Below are positions 26,612-36,207 of a DNA stretch of 64,000 bases, one piece after another (the stretch's first letter is position 1; the number at the start of each line of letters is the position of its first letter). The notes beneath the pieces were generated by a model, which had not been told where the DNA came from, did not search any database, and saw only the letters and a list, made by a program, of their open reading frames with translations. This DNA comes from Sphingomonadales bacterium (GTDB lineage: Bacteria > Bacteroidota > Bacteroidia > Chitinophagales > Chitinophagaceae), in contig VHBB01000007.1 of assembly GCA_016872155.1 (NCBI GenBank), positions 1-64,000 of the forward strand. Reading direction: 5' to 3'. Both the position numbers and the translations under genes were made by a program.

Positions 26612-29600
26612 ATGCGCCCCACTTACTTGCTTACTGCCATTGCTTTATTTATTCTACAGATTCACCTTGCAATTGCGCAGCAGGCCCTTGGCATAAATGC
26701 ACCCGAAACCGCACACCGGCTGGCCTTGCAGGCCTTCGCTCAAGATCGTTTAACAACCGCTTGCCTTGAATTGGCACAGCAGCGTGAGCAGTTTCGCAGC
26801 AACGTCGACCTCCATCTTACGCTCGAGCAGCAAGAGGTACTTTTTTATGCCATCCAGTGTGGTCTTCGGCAGGCAGAGCCCCAGGCGGCCCGGGATGCGT
26901 TGCAGTTTTTGTCGGCTGCTCCCGCTACGGTCTTTCAAGACCGGATGCAAGCTGCTTTGGCCGATTATTATTTCAGAACAGAGCAATGGGCCTCTAGTAT
27001 AGATCACTTTGCAAAGGCCGGTGTCGTCCATTTTTCGAACACAGAGATTGCCATGGCGCAGTTTCAACAAGGGTATGCACATTTTGTACTACAGCAGTAT
27101 AAAGAGGCAAAGACTTTTTTTAATTCGGTTCGCTCATTACCAGAAGGTCCGTTCAAAATTGATGCCACCTACTACTACGCCTTGTTGTTAATTAAAGAGA
27201 GAAGTTGGGAAGAGGCGCTGCTTCAGCTTAGGTTGGTCGAGTACGATAGCCTCTATGGCCCGTACACACCCTATGCTATTGCGCAGGTATTACTTACGAA
27301 AGGCCAGCGCCTAGAGGCGATCGATTATGTGTTACAGCGTTTGCAGCAAAAGCCTCTGCCTTATCATCAAAGCGAATTGCAGCAACTGTTAGGGCAGGCT
27401 TATTTTTTGAACGAAAACTATACGCAGGCAATAGTACATCTGAACGCCTTTGCGGCAACGACCAATGCCCTCTCTCGAGAGGACGACTACCGATTAGCGT
27501 ATAGCCAGTACAAGGCCGAGGCCTGGACGTTGGCTGCACAGCGACTTCGATCGCTGAGTGCCCAAACTGATTCAATCGGACAGCAGGCCATGTTCCTGCT
27601 GGGAGATGTATATGTAAAACTGAATGATTGGACCGCTGCCCGCAGTGCTTTTTTATTCTGTTCGCTCAATAGCAGCCATTCACCACAGCGAGAAGCGGCT
27701 CGGTTTCTTTATGCTAAATTATCGTATCAATTAGGGTATTTCAATGAGGCGCTCTCGAGTTTACAATCTTTCATGACCACCTATCCCAACTCCGTTTATT
27801 TCGGCGAAGCTATGGAGTTGCAATTGGCAGTGTTGGCAGCTACCAGTAACTATAAAGAGGCGTTAGCAGTACTCGATCAATTGACCGTTCCATCCGAGCC
27901 GGCCCGCCGACTTTTTGCGAGGGTGTTGTACGGCCGGGCGGCCGAGTTGATCAATGATGGAGAGATCGAAAAAGCGCTAGCATTGCTAGACCGGGCCTTG
28001 GCCGATCCGTATAATCAATCTTTGTTGGCCTACCTCTTTTTTTGGAAAGGCGAGCTTGCGTTTCGGTTGCAGCGCTACCAAGAGGCGATCGATTTTTTGC
28101 AGCAGTATCTGCAAAATGGGGCTCCCACGCAAGGAGAGATAAGCCCGACACATGCCCGTTATAGTTTGGCTTATGCGTTCTTGCGACTCGAGCGATATGA
28201 GCAGGCGCTTCCGCACTTTACGACGATAGCAGGACAGGTGCAGGCCAATGCCGGCTTATTGGTGCAAGATGCTCTTATTCGAGAGGCTGATTGTCTTTTA
28301 ATGCTTAGAAGATACGGACAAGCATCGACCCTTTATAAAAAGGTCATGGAGTATTCGTGGAGAGAAGCCGACTATGCGTTGTATCAATTAGCCACTATTA
28401 CCGGTATCAAGAACCCAGCAGAGAAGATCAAGTTGCTTAGACTTTTTGAGACCTCGTACCCAGGCTCTTCGCTGCTCACCGCCAGTTGGATGGCCATTGC
28501 AGACACATACATGGAAGATGAGCGTTTTGCTCTTGCTAAACCTTTTTTAGAAAGGATCATCGCTAAAGAAAAGACCCTGCAGCTGTTGCCTCAAGCCTAT
28601 TTAAAATTGGGGATCGCTCATTACAACAGCGATAACAACGCGTTGGCGATCGAGCAGTTCAATTATATTATAGATCACTTTGGCAATAGCGAAGAAGCGG
28701 CCGATGCGCTAGAGAACGTAAAGGCCATTTATGTAGAAGAAGGCCGCAGTGCAGCGTTTATTGGCTTTATTCGGTCAAAGGGACTCTCTATAAGCGCCAC
28801 TGCCGAAGATTCCCTACGTTTTGCAGCGGCCGAGCAACTTTACAATCAACGGTTATTCGATCAGGCCCTGCCGGCGTTGGAGCAATACATATCAAGTGGC
28901 GATGGGCCAGTCTTTATCGTAGATGCCTTTGCTATGCTAGCTAACATCGCGCTACAAAATAAAGCATATCAAAAAGCCATTCAATACTACGATAGTGTGC
29001 TAGCCATTGCACCTAACCGCTATGCCGAAGAGGCGGCGCTGCAGGCGGCCCGAATTAGTTTCTTTGAGCAAAAGAATTACGAGCGTTCTGTTTTTTATTA
29101 TGGCCAATTGTATACGCTGACGGGTCTTGCATCTAGTAAGCTAGAAGCGCTGCGAGGATTGTTGCGCGGATATTACCAGGTAGGGCAACTCGAGCAGGCG
29201 GCTAATTGGGGAACCCTACTGCTAAACGAGAAGGGTACCAGTAACGACGATAAAGCCCTGGTAGCCCTGGTAGCGGCAAAAAACTTCACTCGCCTTGGTA
29301 AAGAGCAAGAAGCGCAATTCAATTTTCGACAGGTTATTTCGTTACATAAGGCCTCGCTGGCGGCAGAGGCACGCTACGAGTTGGCCGCCTCACTTTTTCG
29401 CAAAGCACAATACGAGGCTGCCGAAAAAGCCGCTTTCGAAACGATCAATAAATCGGGCTCTTACGAAAATTGGGTCACGCTCTCTTACCTGCTGCTAGGT
29501 GATATCTATGTTGCCCGGCAAGATCTCTTTAACGCAAAAGCTACCTATCAAAGCGTCAAGGATAATGCGTCGAGCGAAGCGTACAGAAAAATGGCTGCAG

Positions 29601-29665
29601 AAAAATTAGAGCAAGTGCAAGCGGCTTCTCAAAAAGATCCATCACTTCAAAAAAATAAGGAATGA
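26612..29665 (+). CDS. Large tetratricopeptide repeat protein
   Basis: About 1017 aa, signal peptide MRPTYLLTAIALFILQIHLAIAQ, many TPR-like units (YKEAKTFFNSV, YTQAIVHLNAF, YQEAIDFLQQYL, YQKAIQYYDSVLAI). Confidence 0.93.
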   Translation: MRPTYLLTAIALFILQIHLAIAQQALGINAPETAHRLALQAFAQDRLTTACLELAQQREQFRSNVDLHLTLEQQEVLFYAIQCGLRQAEPQAARDALQFLSAAPATVFQDRMQAALADYYFRTEQWASSIDHFAKAGVVHFSNTEIAMAQFQQGYAHFVLQQYKEAKTFFNSVRSLPEGPFKIDATYYYALLLIKERSWEEALLQLRLVEYDSLYGPYTPYAIAQVLLTKGQRLEAIDYVLQRLQQKPLPYHQSELQQLLGQAYFLNENYTQAIVHLNAFAATTNALSREDDYRLAYSQYKAEAWTLAAQRLRSLSAQTDSIGQQAMFLLGDVYVKLNDWTAARSAFLFCSLNSSHSPQREAARFLYAKLSYQLGYFNEALSSLQSFMTTYPNSVYFGEAMELQLAVLAATSNYKEALAVLDQLTVPSEPARRLFARVLYGRAAELINDGEIEKALALLDRALADPYNQSLLAYLFFWKGELAFRLQRYQEAIDFLQQYLQNGAPTQGEISPTHARYSLAYAFLRLERYEQALPHFTTIAGQVQANAGLLVQDALIREADCLLMLRRYGQASTLYKKVMEYSWREADYALYQLATITGIKNPAEKIKLLRLFETSYPGSSLLTASWMAIADTYMEDERFALAKPFLERIIAKEKTLQLLPQAYLKLGIAHYNSDNNALAIEQFNYIIDHFGNSEEAADALENVKAIYVEEGRSAAFIGFIRSKGLSISATAEDSLRFAAAEQLYNQRLFDQALPALEQYISSGDGPVFIVDAFAMLANIALQNKAYQKAIQYYDSVLAIAPNRYAEEAALQAARISFFEQKNYERSVFYYGQLYTLTGLASSKLEALRGLLRGYYQVGQLEQAANWGTLLLNEKGTSNDDKALVALVAAKNFTRLGKEQEAQFNFRQVISLHKASLAAEARYELAASLFRKAQYEAAEKAAFETINKSGSYENWVTLSYLLLGDIYVARQDLFNAKATYQSVKDNASSEAYRKMAAEKLEQVQAASQKDPSLQKNKE

Positions 29666-31323
29666 GAAAAAAAGTGATGCTATCCTTATTAGTTGCTTTT
29701 TTGTTGGGCGTTTTATCACAGCCCTTACTGGCACAGCCCGATACGGTCGCCGCTTCGGGCGTTACGATCGTTTCCAGTTTTCGCCCTACGTTAAAACAAG
29801 CATCAAAGATCAATTTTTCGGCCATGTCGCTTACGGCCGATACGAATAGATCTGTCTTGCCGTACCGAATTCCCGATCGGCAGCTGGTGCTTGATTATTC
29901 AATTCGCGCTATACAGCCGCTTGCTTATACCACCGATACGGTAAAACCTTTTAGTAATCGTTCTTTTGTAAAGGTAGGATACGGCAATCTGCGTAATCCC
30001 TATTTGCGGGTGGGTATCGAGGGTGGAAATGGAGGGACAAAGGGTTTTTCGTTAAGCGGAAGATATTTGTCTCTTACGCAACATCCCGATGCCAAAGACA
30101 TGCGTTATTATCGTAATGGAGAAGTAAAGGCCAGTGGCTATACGCAGCTAAAGAGAGCTTCGTATAAGCTCTTGTCTTCGGTCGAGTATAGAAACGAACG
30201 TGTTAACAATAATCTTCTCTATGATTCGGCCCGTTCGCTTTCTGCCTTTCCGAAAGACTCATTGCGGCAAGAATTCTCGTTATTGCATGCACAGGTTCAA
30301 TTGCTTTCAACCGCTCCTGTGGGTAGCGGTATAACCTTGAATCCGCTGGTGCGGGTTTATCAATTCTTCGATGCTAAGAAAAATGCAGAGACCTATTTGC
30401 AGTTGCAAGCGCCGCTGCAAAAACAGATCGGAGACAGTTGGTGGGTGCAAACTGTTTTTTCAGTGCAAGCACTTCGTTACAAGCATCAAAACACATTGCT
30501 ATCCATTACTCCTTCGGTTCGCTACCAGCATTCTTCTTTTCAAGTGTGGGCCGGGGTTAGTCCCACGTGGAATACGGGTCGCTTTGCTGCACTGCCTCAG
30601 TTGGCCGTTACGTATGCATTACCCGGAAAAAAATCCTCCCTTATGGCAGGATGGAACGGACGATGGAATCAGAACAGCTACCGCGAACTGGCTTCACTTA
30701 ATCCCTGGATCTGGGCTCCGACTGCCTTACGGACCAGCCGTATTACCGAACGTTATTTGGGGGTAAAAGGGCAGGTCAATTCCCAAATGGATTACGATCT
30801 GCGGGCACAACTATTGACCACCGAAGATGCACCCTTGTTTCTGAACGACACCAGCCATAGCCCTGCCAGTGCATTTCGTGTTATCTATGAGGAGCGGTTA
30901 GAGCAGCTGCAACTGCAAGCACGGATAGCCTATCGGATTGCCACACAATTTTCTTTTTCTTCGCAGCTCTTATTTACTTATTTTTTCAAGCCGCGCGTTC
31001 AGCCGGTTGCCTGGGGACTACTGCCACTAGAATGGCAATCTTCGTTTCGCTTAGCCCTTACCGACGAGCTGTGGTTACAGTCCGATCTGGTTATATTTAA
31101 GGGAGCGCACTATAGGGATAGAAATAATAAAATAGCAAGGTCGGCCGGAGCGGCCGACCTGAATGCTGGGCTTACGTTTGCGATATCTCGTTCATTTCAA
31201 GTATGGGCCCAGTTCAATAATTTGTTCAATCAGCCGTACCAGCGCTGGAATCTAAATCCGGTCGTTGGATTTAATTGTAGTGGCGGCATCGTATTTTCGT
31301 TCGATCAAAAAAAGAAACCTTGA
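29662..31323 (+). CDS. Outer-membrane beta-barrel protein (TonB-receptor-like barrel)
   Basis: Signal peptide, beta-strand periodicity, C-terminal FQVWAQFNNLFNQPYQRWNLNPVVGFNCSGGIVFSF; ATGA overlap with the TPR gene. Confidence 0.85.
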   Translation: MRKKVMLSLLVAFLLGVLSQPLLAQPDTVAASGVTIVSSFRPTLKQASKINFSAMSLTADTNRSVLPYRIPDRQLVLDYSIRAIQPLAYTTDTVKPFSNRSFVKVGYGNLRNPYLRVGIEGGNGGTKGFSLSGRYLSLTQHPDAKDMRYYRNGEVKASGYTQLKRASYKLLSSVEYRNERVNNNLLYDSARSLSAFPKDSLRQEFSLLHAQVQLLSTAPVGSGITLNPLVRVYQFFDAKKNAETYLQLQAPLQKQIGDSWWVQTVFSVQALRYKHQNTLLSITPSVRYQHSSFQVWAGVSPTWNTGRFAALPQLAVTYALPGKKSSLMAGWNGRWNQNSYRELASLNPWIWAPTALRTSRITERYLGVKGQVNSQMDYDLRAQLLTTEDAPLFLNDTSHSPASAFRVIYEERLEQLQLQARIAYRIATQFSFSSQLLFTYFFKPRVQPVAWGLLPLEWQSSFRLALTDELWLQSDLVIFKGAHYRDRNNKIARSAGAADLNAGLTFAISRSFQVWAQFNNLFNQPYQRWNLNPVVGFNCSGGIVFSFDQKKKP

Positions 31324-31961
31324 CCGACCTGTTAAAAGAATATCTGCTGATCAAAAAAAACCTGCCTCTTATCGGAGTTGGTGTTTTGCAGCTACGTCGC
31401 GTGCCCTCTCGTTTTGATATAGGTAATCGACAGTTTCTACCTCCTCAAATTACCTACGAATTGGTACCCGAGGCCGCCATGCCGACAATTGAATTTTCGA
31501 ATTGGCTCTCTGCCAGAATGGGATTGGATGTCGCCGAAGCGCTCTTACGATACAACCGTTTTTGTGAAGAACTGCTGCAGCTGATTGACAATGAAAAAAA
31601 ACCCTTGTGGAAAGGATGGGGCCAGTGGGGTAGAGACCAGCAAGGGGTAATACAGTTTAGAGCAGATACCAGTGGGGTTCAACTTTCTCCTGTTTCGGCT
31701 ACTAAGATTATCCGGGACAATGCCGAGCATATGGTCAGGGTAGGAGAAGACAACAGAACTTCGGCAGAGATGAACCAACTACTACAACAAAAAAAGGTTT
31801 TTTATCCTATCGAAAAAATAGCTACCTGGTCTTGGTTGGCGCTGGCAGCCCTTTGGCTGGGTTGGCATGTCTATAGCCGTTCGCTGACTACAGATTCCTT
31901 TGCCAGTCCGGCAAAGATCAAGACAACGGTTACTGCAACAAATAATTACCAGGAGTTTTGA
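31320..31961 (+). CDS. HU-CCDC81-like domain protein with one TM segment
   Basis: N-terminal LLKEYLLIKKNLPLIGVGVLQLRRVPSRFD resembles bacterial HU-CCDC81 domains; TM WSWLALAALWLGWHVY. TTG start overlapping the upstream TGA. Confidence 0.6.
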   Translation: MTDLLKEYLLIKKNLPLIGVGVLQLRRVPSRFDIGNRQFLPPQITYELVPEAAMPTIEFSNWLSARMGLDVAEALLRYNRFCEELLQLIDNEKKPLWKGWGQWGRDQQGVIQFRADTSGVQLSPVSATKIIRDNAEHMVRVGEDNRTSAEMNQLLQQKKVFYPIEKIATWSWLALAALWLGWHVYSRSLTTDSFASPAKIKTTVTATNNYQEF

Positions 31962-32863
31962 ACGATCGTATTCATTATACGACTTGCCCGGCCTGTGGGT
32001 CCGACAGGCTGCTTGCCGCAGGAGAAGTACAAGATTTTTCGGTTTCTCGACAGTTATTTCCTTTGCTGGCTTGCAAAGAGTGTACCCTGCGATTTACGCA
32101 GCATGCGCCGGTGGCCGAGGCCGCTGCGCCTTTTTATCAGTTTGAACAATATATTTCGCATACCAACACCAGCAAAGGACTTATTAGTAAGGTTTACCAG
32201 TGGGTGCGAAAATTTACCCTTCGTCAAAAACGAAAGTTGGTCGAGAAAAATAGCGGGATCAAGGCCGGGCATCTATTAGACCTTGGCTGTGGAACCGGTG
32301 CCTTTGCGGCCACCATGCAACGGGCCGGTTGGCAGGTTACCGCACTAGAGCCGGATGCCGGTGCCCGAAAAGTAGCCCTCGAGCAATTTGGTGTACAGGC
32401 CGCAGACAGTGCTGAATTTTATACGTTACCGGCAGCGCAATTCGATGTAATTACGCTTTGGCATGTGCTCGAACATATGCATGATCTTAAAAAGGTCCTA
32501 AAGCAGCTACATACACTATTGAAACCTCAGGGAATGCTGTTTATTGCCGTTCCTAACTTTACATCGTACGATGCTACTGTATTTGGTGAACATTGGGCCG
32601 CGTATGATGTGCCCCGCCATCTATACCATTTTTCTCCGCAGGCCATGCGGTCGCTGCTTTCTTCTCATCAACTAGTATTGACAGATACTTTTCCTATGTG
32701 GTTCGATAGTTTTTATGTTTCGCTGCTCAGCACCGCGTATCGTTCTGGCCGAACGCAGGCGGGTAAGGCCATGCTGACCGGATTGCTTTCGAATGTAAAG
32801 GCGCTGGCCGATAAAGAAAAGTGCAGCTCTCTTATTTACTGCTGCCGTCAATGGCCCCATTGA
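31958..32863 (+). CDS. Class I SAM-dependent methyltransferase with N-terminal zinc-ribbon-like motif
   Basis: CPACGS...CKEC, HLLDLGCGTGAFAATMQRAGWQVTALEPD, FDVITLWHVLEHMHD; TTG start overlapping the upstream TGA. Confidence 0.9.
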   Translation: MNDRIHYTTCPACGSDRLLAAGEVQDFSVSRQLFPLLACKECTLRFTQHAPVAEAAAPFYQFEQYISHTNTSKGLISKVYQWVRKFTLRQKRKLVEKNSGIKAGHLLDLGCGTGAFAATMQRAGWQVTALEPDAGARKVALEQFGVQAADSAEFYTLPAAQFDVITLWHVLEHMHDLKKVLKQLHTLLKPQGMLFIAVPNFTSYDATVFGEHWAAYDVPRHLYHFSPQAMRSLLSSHQLVLTDTFPMWFDSFYVSLLSTAYRSGRTQAGKAMLTGLLSNVKALADKEKCSSLIYCCRQWPH

Positions 32864-33657
32864 ACCTGAAAGAGCAGGGGCCAATATTTTCCGGTTACAT
32901 ACCATTTTTTTTGTTCGCTGTCGTAGGCGATCCCATTGGGAACTTCGGTATTTGGGTAACGTTGTCTGCATTGTTCCCAGATGCGCGACAGATCGTACTT
33001 GGCCACCACTTCTCCATTGGCAGGATCGATCTTTAGCACATAGGGGTACGTGTATTGGTTGGCGTAGACATATCCCTCTGCATATTCTAGTTCGTTCAGA
33101 TTAAAGCTGGGAGAGCCGGCTTCGGTTACGGTCTGCACTCTCAGTAGTTTAAAGGTGGCGGGTTCATAGAAAAAAAGATCGCCACTGCCATTGGTCAATA
33201 GCAGCTCCTTTCCGTTGTTGGTCAGTCCCCAACCTTCTTTATCTAGCTCGAAGCTGCCGATCTTTTTAAATTTCATGTCGTAGATAAAGACCTTTTGCTC
33301 TTTCCAGGTAAGTTGGTAGATCGTATCATTCAAAATGGTGATGCCCTCTCCAAAATAGGCCTTGTCTAATGCGAGTCGTTGCAATGCGTTGCCGCTGGCC
33401 AGTTCGGTCTTGACCAAAGCGGAGAATCCGTACTGTCCGGTGCCTTCGTAAAGCTGTCCTTTGTAGACAATCAGCCCTTGGGTATAAGAATTCGTATCGT
33501 GGGGGTAGGTAGCTACTACGTCAAATCCCGGGGTTGCGATTGCGCGGACTTGCGTTTCTGTTTTGTCGGTAGAGCCGGTGGGGCCGCAGCCTAGTAGTGC
33601 GAGGGCCAGTGGCAATATTGACCCCGCGCTGCCTCTTTTAGAAAAAATAGGTTTCAT
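32848..33657 (-). CDS. Glutaminyl-peptide cyclotransferase (plant-type) lipoprotein
   Basis: VVATYPHDTNSYTQGLIVYKGQLYEGTGQYGFS...DKEGWGLTNNGKELLLTNGS...LNELEYAEGYVYANQY; lipobox LALALLGC. Confidence 0.92.
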   Translation of the reverse strand: MKPIFSKRGSAGSILPLALALLGCGPTGSTDKTETQVRAIATPGFDVVATYPHDTNSYTQGLIVYKGQLYEGTGQYGFSALVKTELASGNALQRLALDKAYFGEGITILNDTIYQLTWKEQKVFIYDMKFKKIGSFELDKEGWGLTNNGKELLLTNGSGDLFFYEPATFKLLRVQTVTEAGSPSFNLNELEYAEGYVYANQYTYPYVLKIDPANGEVVAKYDLSRIWEQCRQRYPNTEVPNGIAYDSEQKKWYVTGKYWPLLFQVQWGH

Positions 33658-33805
33658 CTTGGCCTAAAGGTACAGTACAATTTTAGGAGGGCGAGAGGGG
33701 CTAAAAAAAATATCGTGCGGTATGCAGCATTTTAACTTTTGCGCTTGCCTTATCTCTTTATCGTTGTTCTTACTGGTCGCAACCAAAAAAAACCGGCAAT
33801 GCAAA

Positions 33806-33831
33806 AAAGGGCTCCTTTCCAGGAGCCCTTT
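33806..33831 (-). terminator. Rho-independent terminator downstream of lpdA
   Basis: Minus strand AAAGGGCTCCT-ggaa-AGGAGCCCTTT followed by a T tract. Confidence 0.85.
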
Positions 33832-33857
33832 CTCTATTAAAGGCGGTTTCAAAATGC

Positions 33858-35261
33858 TTACAGGTGAATGGCCTCTCCGTACGCCACCTCAATGGCATCT
33901 TTTACGCTTTCGCTAATCGTGGGGTGGGGATGAATGGCATTAAGCACTTCGTGATAGGTGGTTTCCAGTTTTCGGGCCGTTACAGTCTCGGCAATCAGCT
34001 CTGTAACATTGTATCCGATCATATGGGTACCAAGCCACTCGCCATACTTAGCGTCAAAGATCACTTTTACAAATCCTTCGGTATGGCCTGCAGCGGAGGC
34101 CTTGCCACTGGCACTTAGCGGAAACTTGCCCACTTTTACCTCGTAACCGGCTTCTTTGGCTTGTTTTTCTGTATACCCCACCGAGGCGATCTCGGGAATA
34201 CAGTAGGTACAGCCCGGAACATTATTGTAATCGATGGGCTCGGGCAGGTGATGATATTTCTTTTCGTTGTAGGCAATGGCCTCTACGCACAAGATGCCTT
34301 CTTTGCTGGCCACATGGGCCAGGGCTTGACCGGGAGAACAGTCTCCTATGGCATAAATGCCAGCTATATTGCTTTGTCCATATTTGTCGACTACGATCTT
34401 CCCTTTTTCGGTCTTAATGCCCAGCTCTTCGAGTCCGATGCCTTCGATATTGGCGGCTACACCAACGGCACTCAAAAGAATATCGGCTTCAAGCACTACT
34501 TCGCCAGTAGCGGTCTTAACCGTCGCCTTAACACCGGCGCCGGCCGTATCTACTTTCGTCACTTCACTGCCGGTCATGATCTGTACACCGGCTTTTTTAT
34601 ACTGCTTCTCTAACTCTTTCGAGATCTCTTCGTCCTCTACTGGCACAATGCGGGGCAAGTACTCTACGATGGTCACTTTTGTTCCCATGCTGTTGTAGAA
34701 ATAAGCAAACTCAACGCCAATGGCGCCACTACCCACGATAATTAGCGAAGCGGGTTTTTGCGGAAGCACCATGGCCTCACGATAACCAATGATCTTTTTA
34801 CCATCAATGGGCATGGTGGGTAACTGGCGGCTTCGTCCGCCGGTGGCGATAATGATATTCTTTCCTTCTACGATCTGTTTTTTGCCTTCTTTGTCGGTAA
34901 CCTCGATCTTTCCTTTGGCGACCAGCTTGCCAAATCCCATGACTACATCGATCTTATTTTTCTTCATCAAAAACTGCACGCCCTTGCTCATTTTATCAGC
35001 TACGCCACGGCTGCGTTTGATCACCGCATCGAACTGAGGGGTGCCACTGGCTTCGATACCGTAGTCCTTGGCATGTTTGATATACTCGTTGACCTGGGCA
35101 CTTTTTAGCAAGGCCTTGGTAGGAATACATCCCCAGTTCAGGCACACGCCACCCAAGCTTTCTTTTTCGATGATCGCTGTTTTTAGGCCCAGCTGAGAGG
35201 CGCGAATGGCGGCCACGTATCCACCGGGTCCGCTTCCGAGTACAACCACGTCGTATGCCAT
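33858..35261 (-). CDS. lpdA: Dihydrolipoyl dehydrogenase
   Basis: VVVLGSGPGGYVAAIRASQLG, GGVCLNWGCIPTKALL redox disulfide, C-terminal HPHPTISE. Confidence 0.97.
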   Translation of the reverse strand: MAYDVVVLGSGPGGYVAAIRASQLGLKTAIIEKESLGGVCLNWGCIPTKALLKSAQVNEYIKHAKDYGIEASGTPQFDAVIKRSRGVADKMSKGVQFLMKKNKIDVVMGFGKLVAKGKIEVTDKEGKKQIVEGKNIIIATGGRSRQLPTMPIDGKKIIGYREAMVLPQKPASLIIVGSGAIGVEFAYFYNSMGTKVTIVEYLPRIVPVEDEEISKELEKQYKKAGVQIMTGSEVTKVDTAGAGVKATVKTATGEVVLEADILLSAVGVAANIEGIGLEELGIKTEKGKIVVDKYGQSNIAGIYAIGDCSPGQALAHVASKEGILCVEAIAYNEKKYHHLPEPIDYNNVPGCTYCIPEIASVGYTEKQAKEAGYEVKVGKFPLSASGKASAAGHTEGFVKVIFDAKYGEWLGTHMIGYNVTELIAETVTARKLETTYHEVLNAIHPHPTISESVKDAIEVAYGEAIHL

Positions 35262-35325
35262 AAGTTGAATATTGTTAAAGGGTTAACTTCAAAAATGCAG
35301 GTACCCGCTTGGGCCTGCAAGGGCG

Positions 35326-35356
35326 TAAAGGTACCTTAAAACCTCAAAATCACCAA
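35326..35356 (-). promoter_or_regulatory. Putative Bacteroidota-type promoter for lpdA
   Basis: Minus strand TTG-N20-TACCTTTA about 65 nt upstream of lpdA. Confidence 0.45.
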
Positions 35357-35409
35357 GGTGAGCGCCTTGGGCAGCCCGGTTTTGGAGGGCAAAAAAAACT
35401 CAAAAATGG

Positions 35410-35439
35410 TTGCCAATTGCCTGATTTCCCTTACCTTTG
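35410..35439 (+). promoter_or_regulatory. Bacteroidota-type promoter for rpmB-rpmG-DUF4295
   Basis: TTG-N19-TACCTTTG, full match to TTG-N19-TAnnTTTG, 22 nt upstream of the rpmB ATG. Confidence 0.65.
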
Positions 35440-35460
35440 CCCTCCCAAAATCGTGTAAAC

Positions 35461-35697
35461 ATGTCAAGAGTATGTCAGGTCACCGGAAAGACCCCCGTAG
35501 GAGGTCACAAAGTGTCCCACTCTAATATCAAGACCAAGCGTCGTTTTCTGCCCAACTTGCAGAAGAAGAAATTTTATTTGGCAGAAGAAGACAAGTGGAT
35601 CACCCTGAAGCTGTCTACCGAAGCCATTCGCACTATCAACAAGAACGGCTTGTACAGTGTGGTGAAGCAACTCCGGGCGCAAGGCGAAAAAATCTAA
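35461..35697 (+). CDS. rpmB: 50S ribosomal protein L28
   Basis: [34 protein letters not shown]; start moved from 35437. Confidence 0.97.
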   Translation: MSRVCQVTGKTPVGGHKVSHSNIKTKRRFLPNLQKKKFYLAEEDKWITLKLSTEAIRTINKNGLYSVVKQLRAQGEKI

Positions 35698-35717
35698 TTA
35701 CTTAAAGCAAACTTATT

Positions 35718-35900
35718 ATGGCAAAGAAAGGTAACAGAGTACAGGTAATCCTGGAATGCACCGAACACAAAACAAGTGGCCAGCCCGGTACCAGCCGCTA
35801 TATTACGGTTAAGAATAAAAAGAACAATCCTGAGCGTTTGGAGTTGAAGAAGTTCAATCCGATCCTTAAGAAAGTAACCGTACACAAAGAGATCAAGTAA
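35718..35900 (+). CDS. rpmG: 50S ribosomal protein L33
   Basis: [48 protein letters not shown]. Confidence 0.97.
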   Translation: MAKKGNRVQVILECTEHKTSGQPGTSRYITVKNKKNNPERLELKKFNPILKKVTVHKEIK

Positions 35901-35930
35901 TTATTTTAACGTACTACTCAACCATTCACT

Positions 35931-36101
35931 ATGGCAAAAGCAGCAAAAACGGCGATCAAGAAAGACCCCAAGCAAGCCGCTGAGGCAAAGAACTATACGA
36001 AAGTAATCAAGGCGGTTCGCAGCCCCAAGACCGGATCTTATACCTTTAAGGAGCAGATGGTGCATAAAGACAAGGTAAAAGAGTTTCTCGCCCAAAAATA
36101 A
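35931..36101 (+). CDS. DUF4295-like small basic protein (56 aa), absent from the ORF track
   Basis: MAKAAKTAIKKDPKQAAEAKNYTKVIKAVRSPKTGSYTFKEQMVHKDKVKEFLAQK-stop, directly after rpmG as is usual in Bacteroidota. Confidence 0.9.
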   Translation: MAKAAKTAIKKDPKQAAEAKNYTKVIKAVRSPKTGSYTFKEQMVHKDKVKEFLAQK

Positions 36102-36133
36102 TGTGGGTGCCCGAACGGGTATATCTTAGTTCA

Positions 36134-36164
36134 GCTGTCATACCTTTTGTGTGACGGCTTTTTT
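36134..36164 (+). terminator. Terminator after the rpmB-rpmG-DUF4295 block
   Basis: GCTGTCATAC-ctttt-GTGTGACGGC (10 bp incl. G-U) followed by TTTTTT. Confidence 0.75.
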
Positions 36165-36207
36165 ATTTATAGTAGTTTTAAGGTCCAATCAATAAGCCAT
36201 ATCACCA

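Noticed and set aside
33664-33916. ORFs 33664-33852 (-) and 33722-33916 (+)
   Set aside because: They span the lpdA terminator hairpin and intergenic sequence, with no conserved features.
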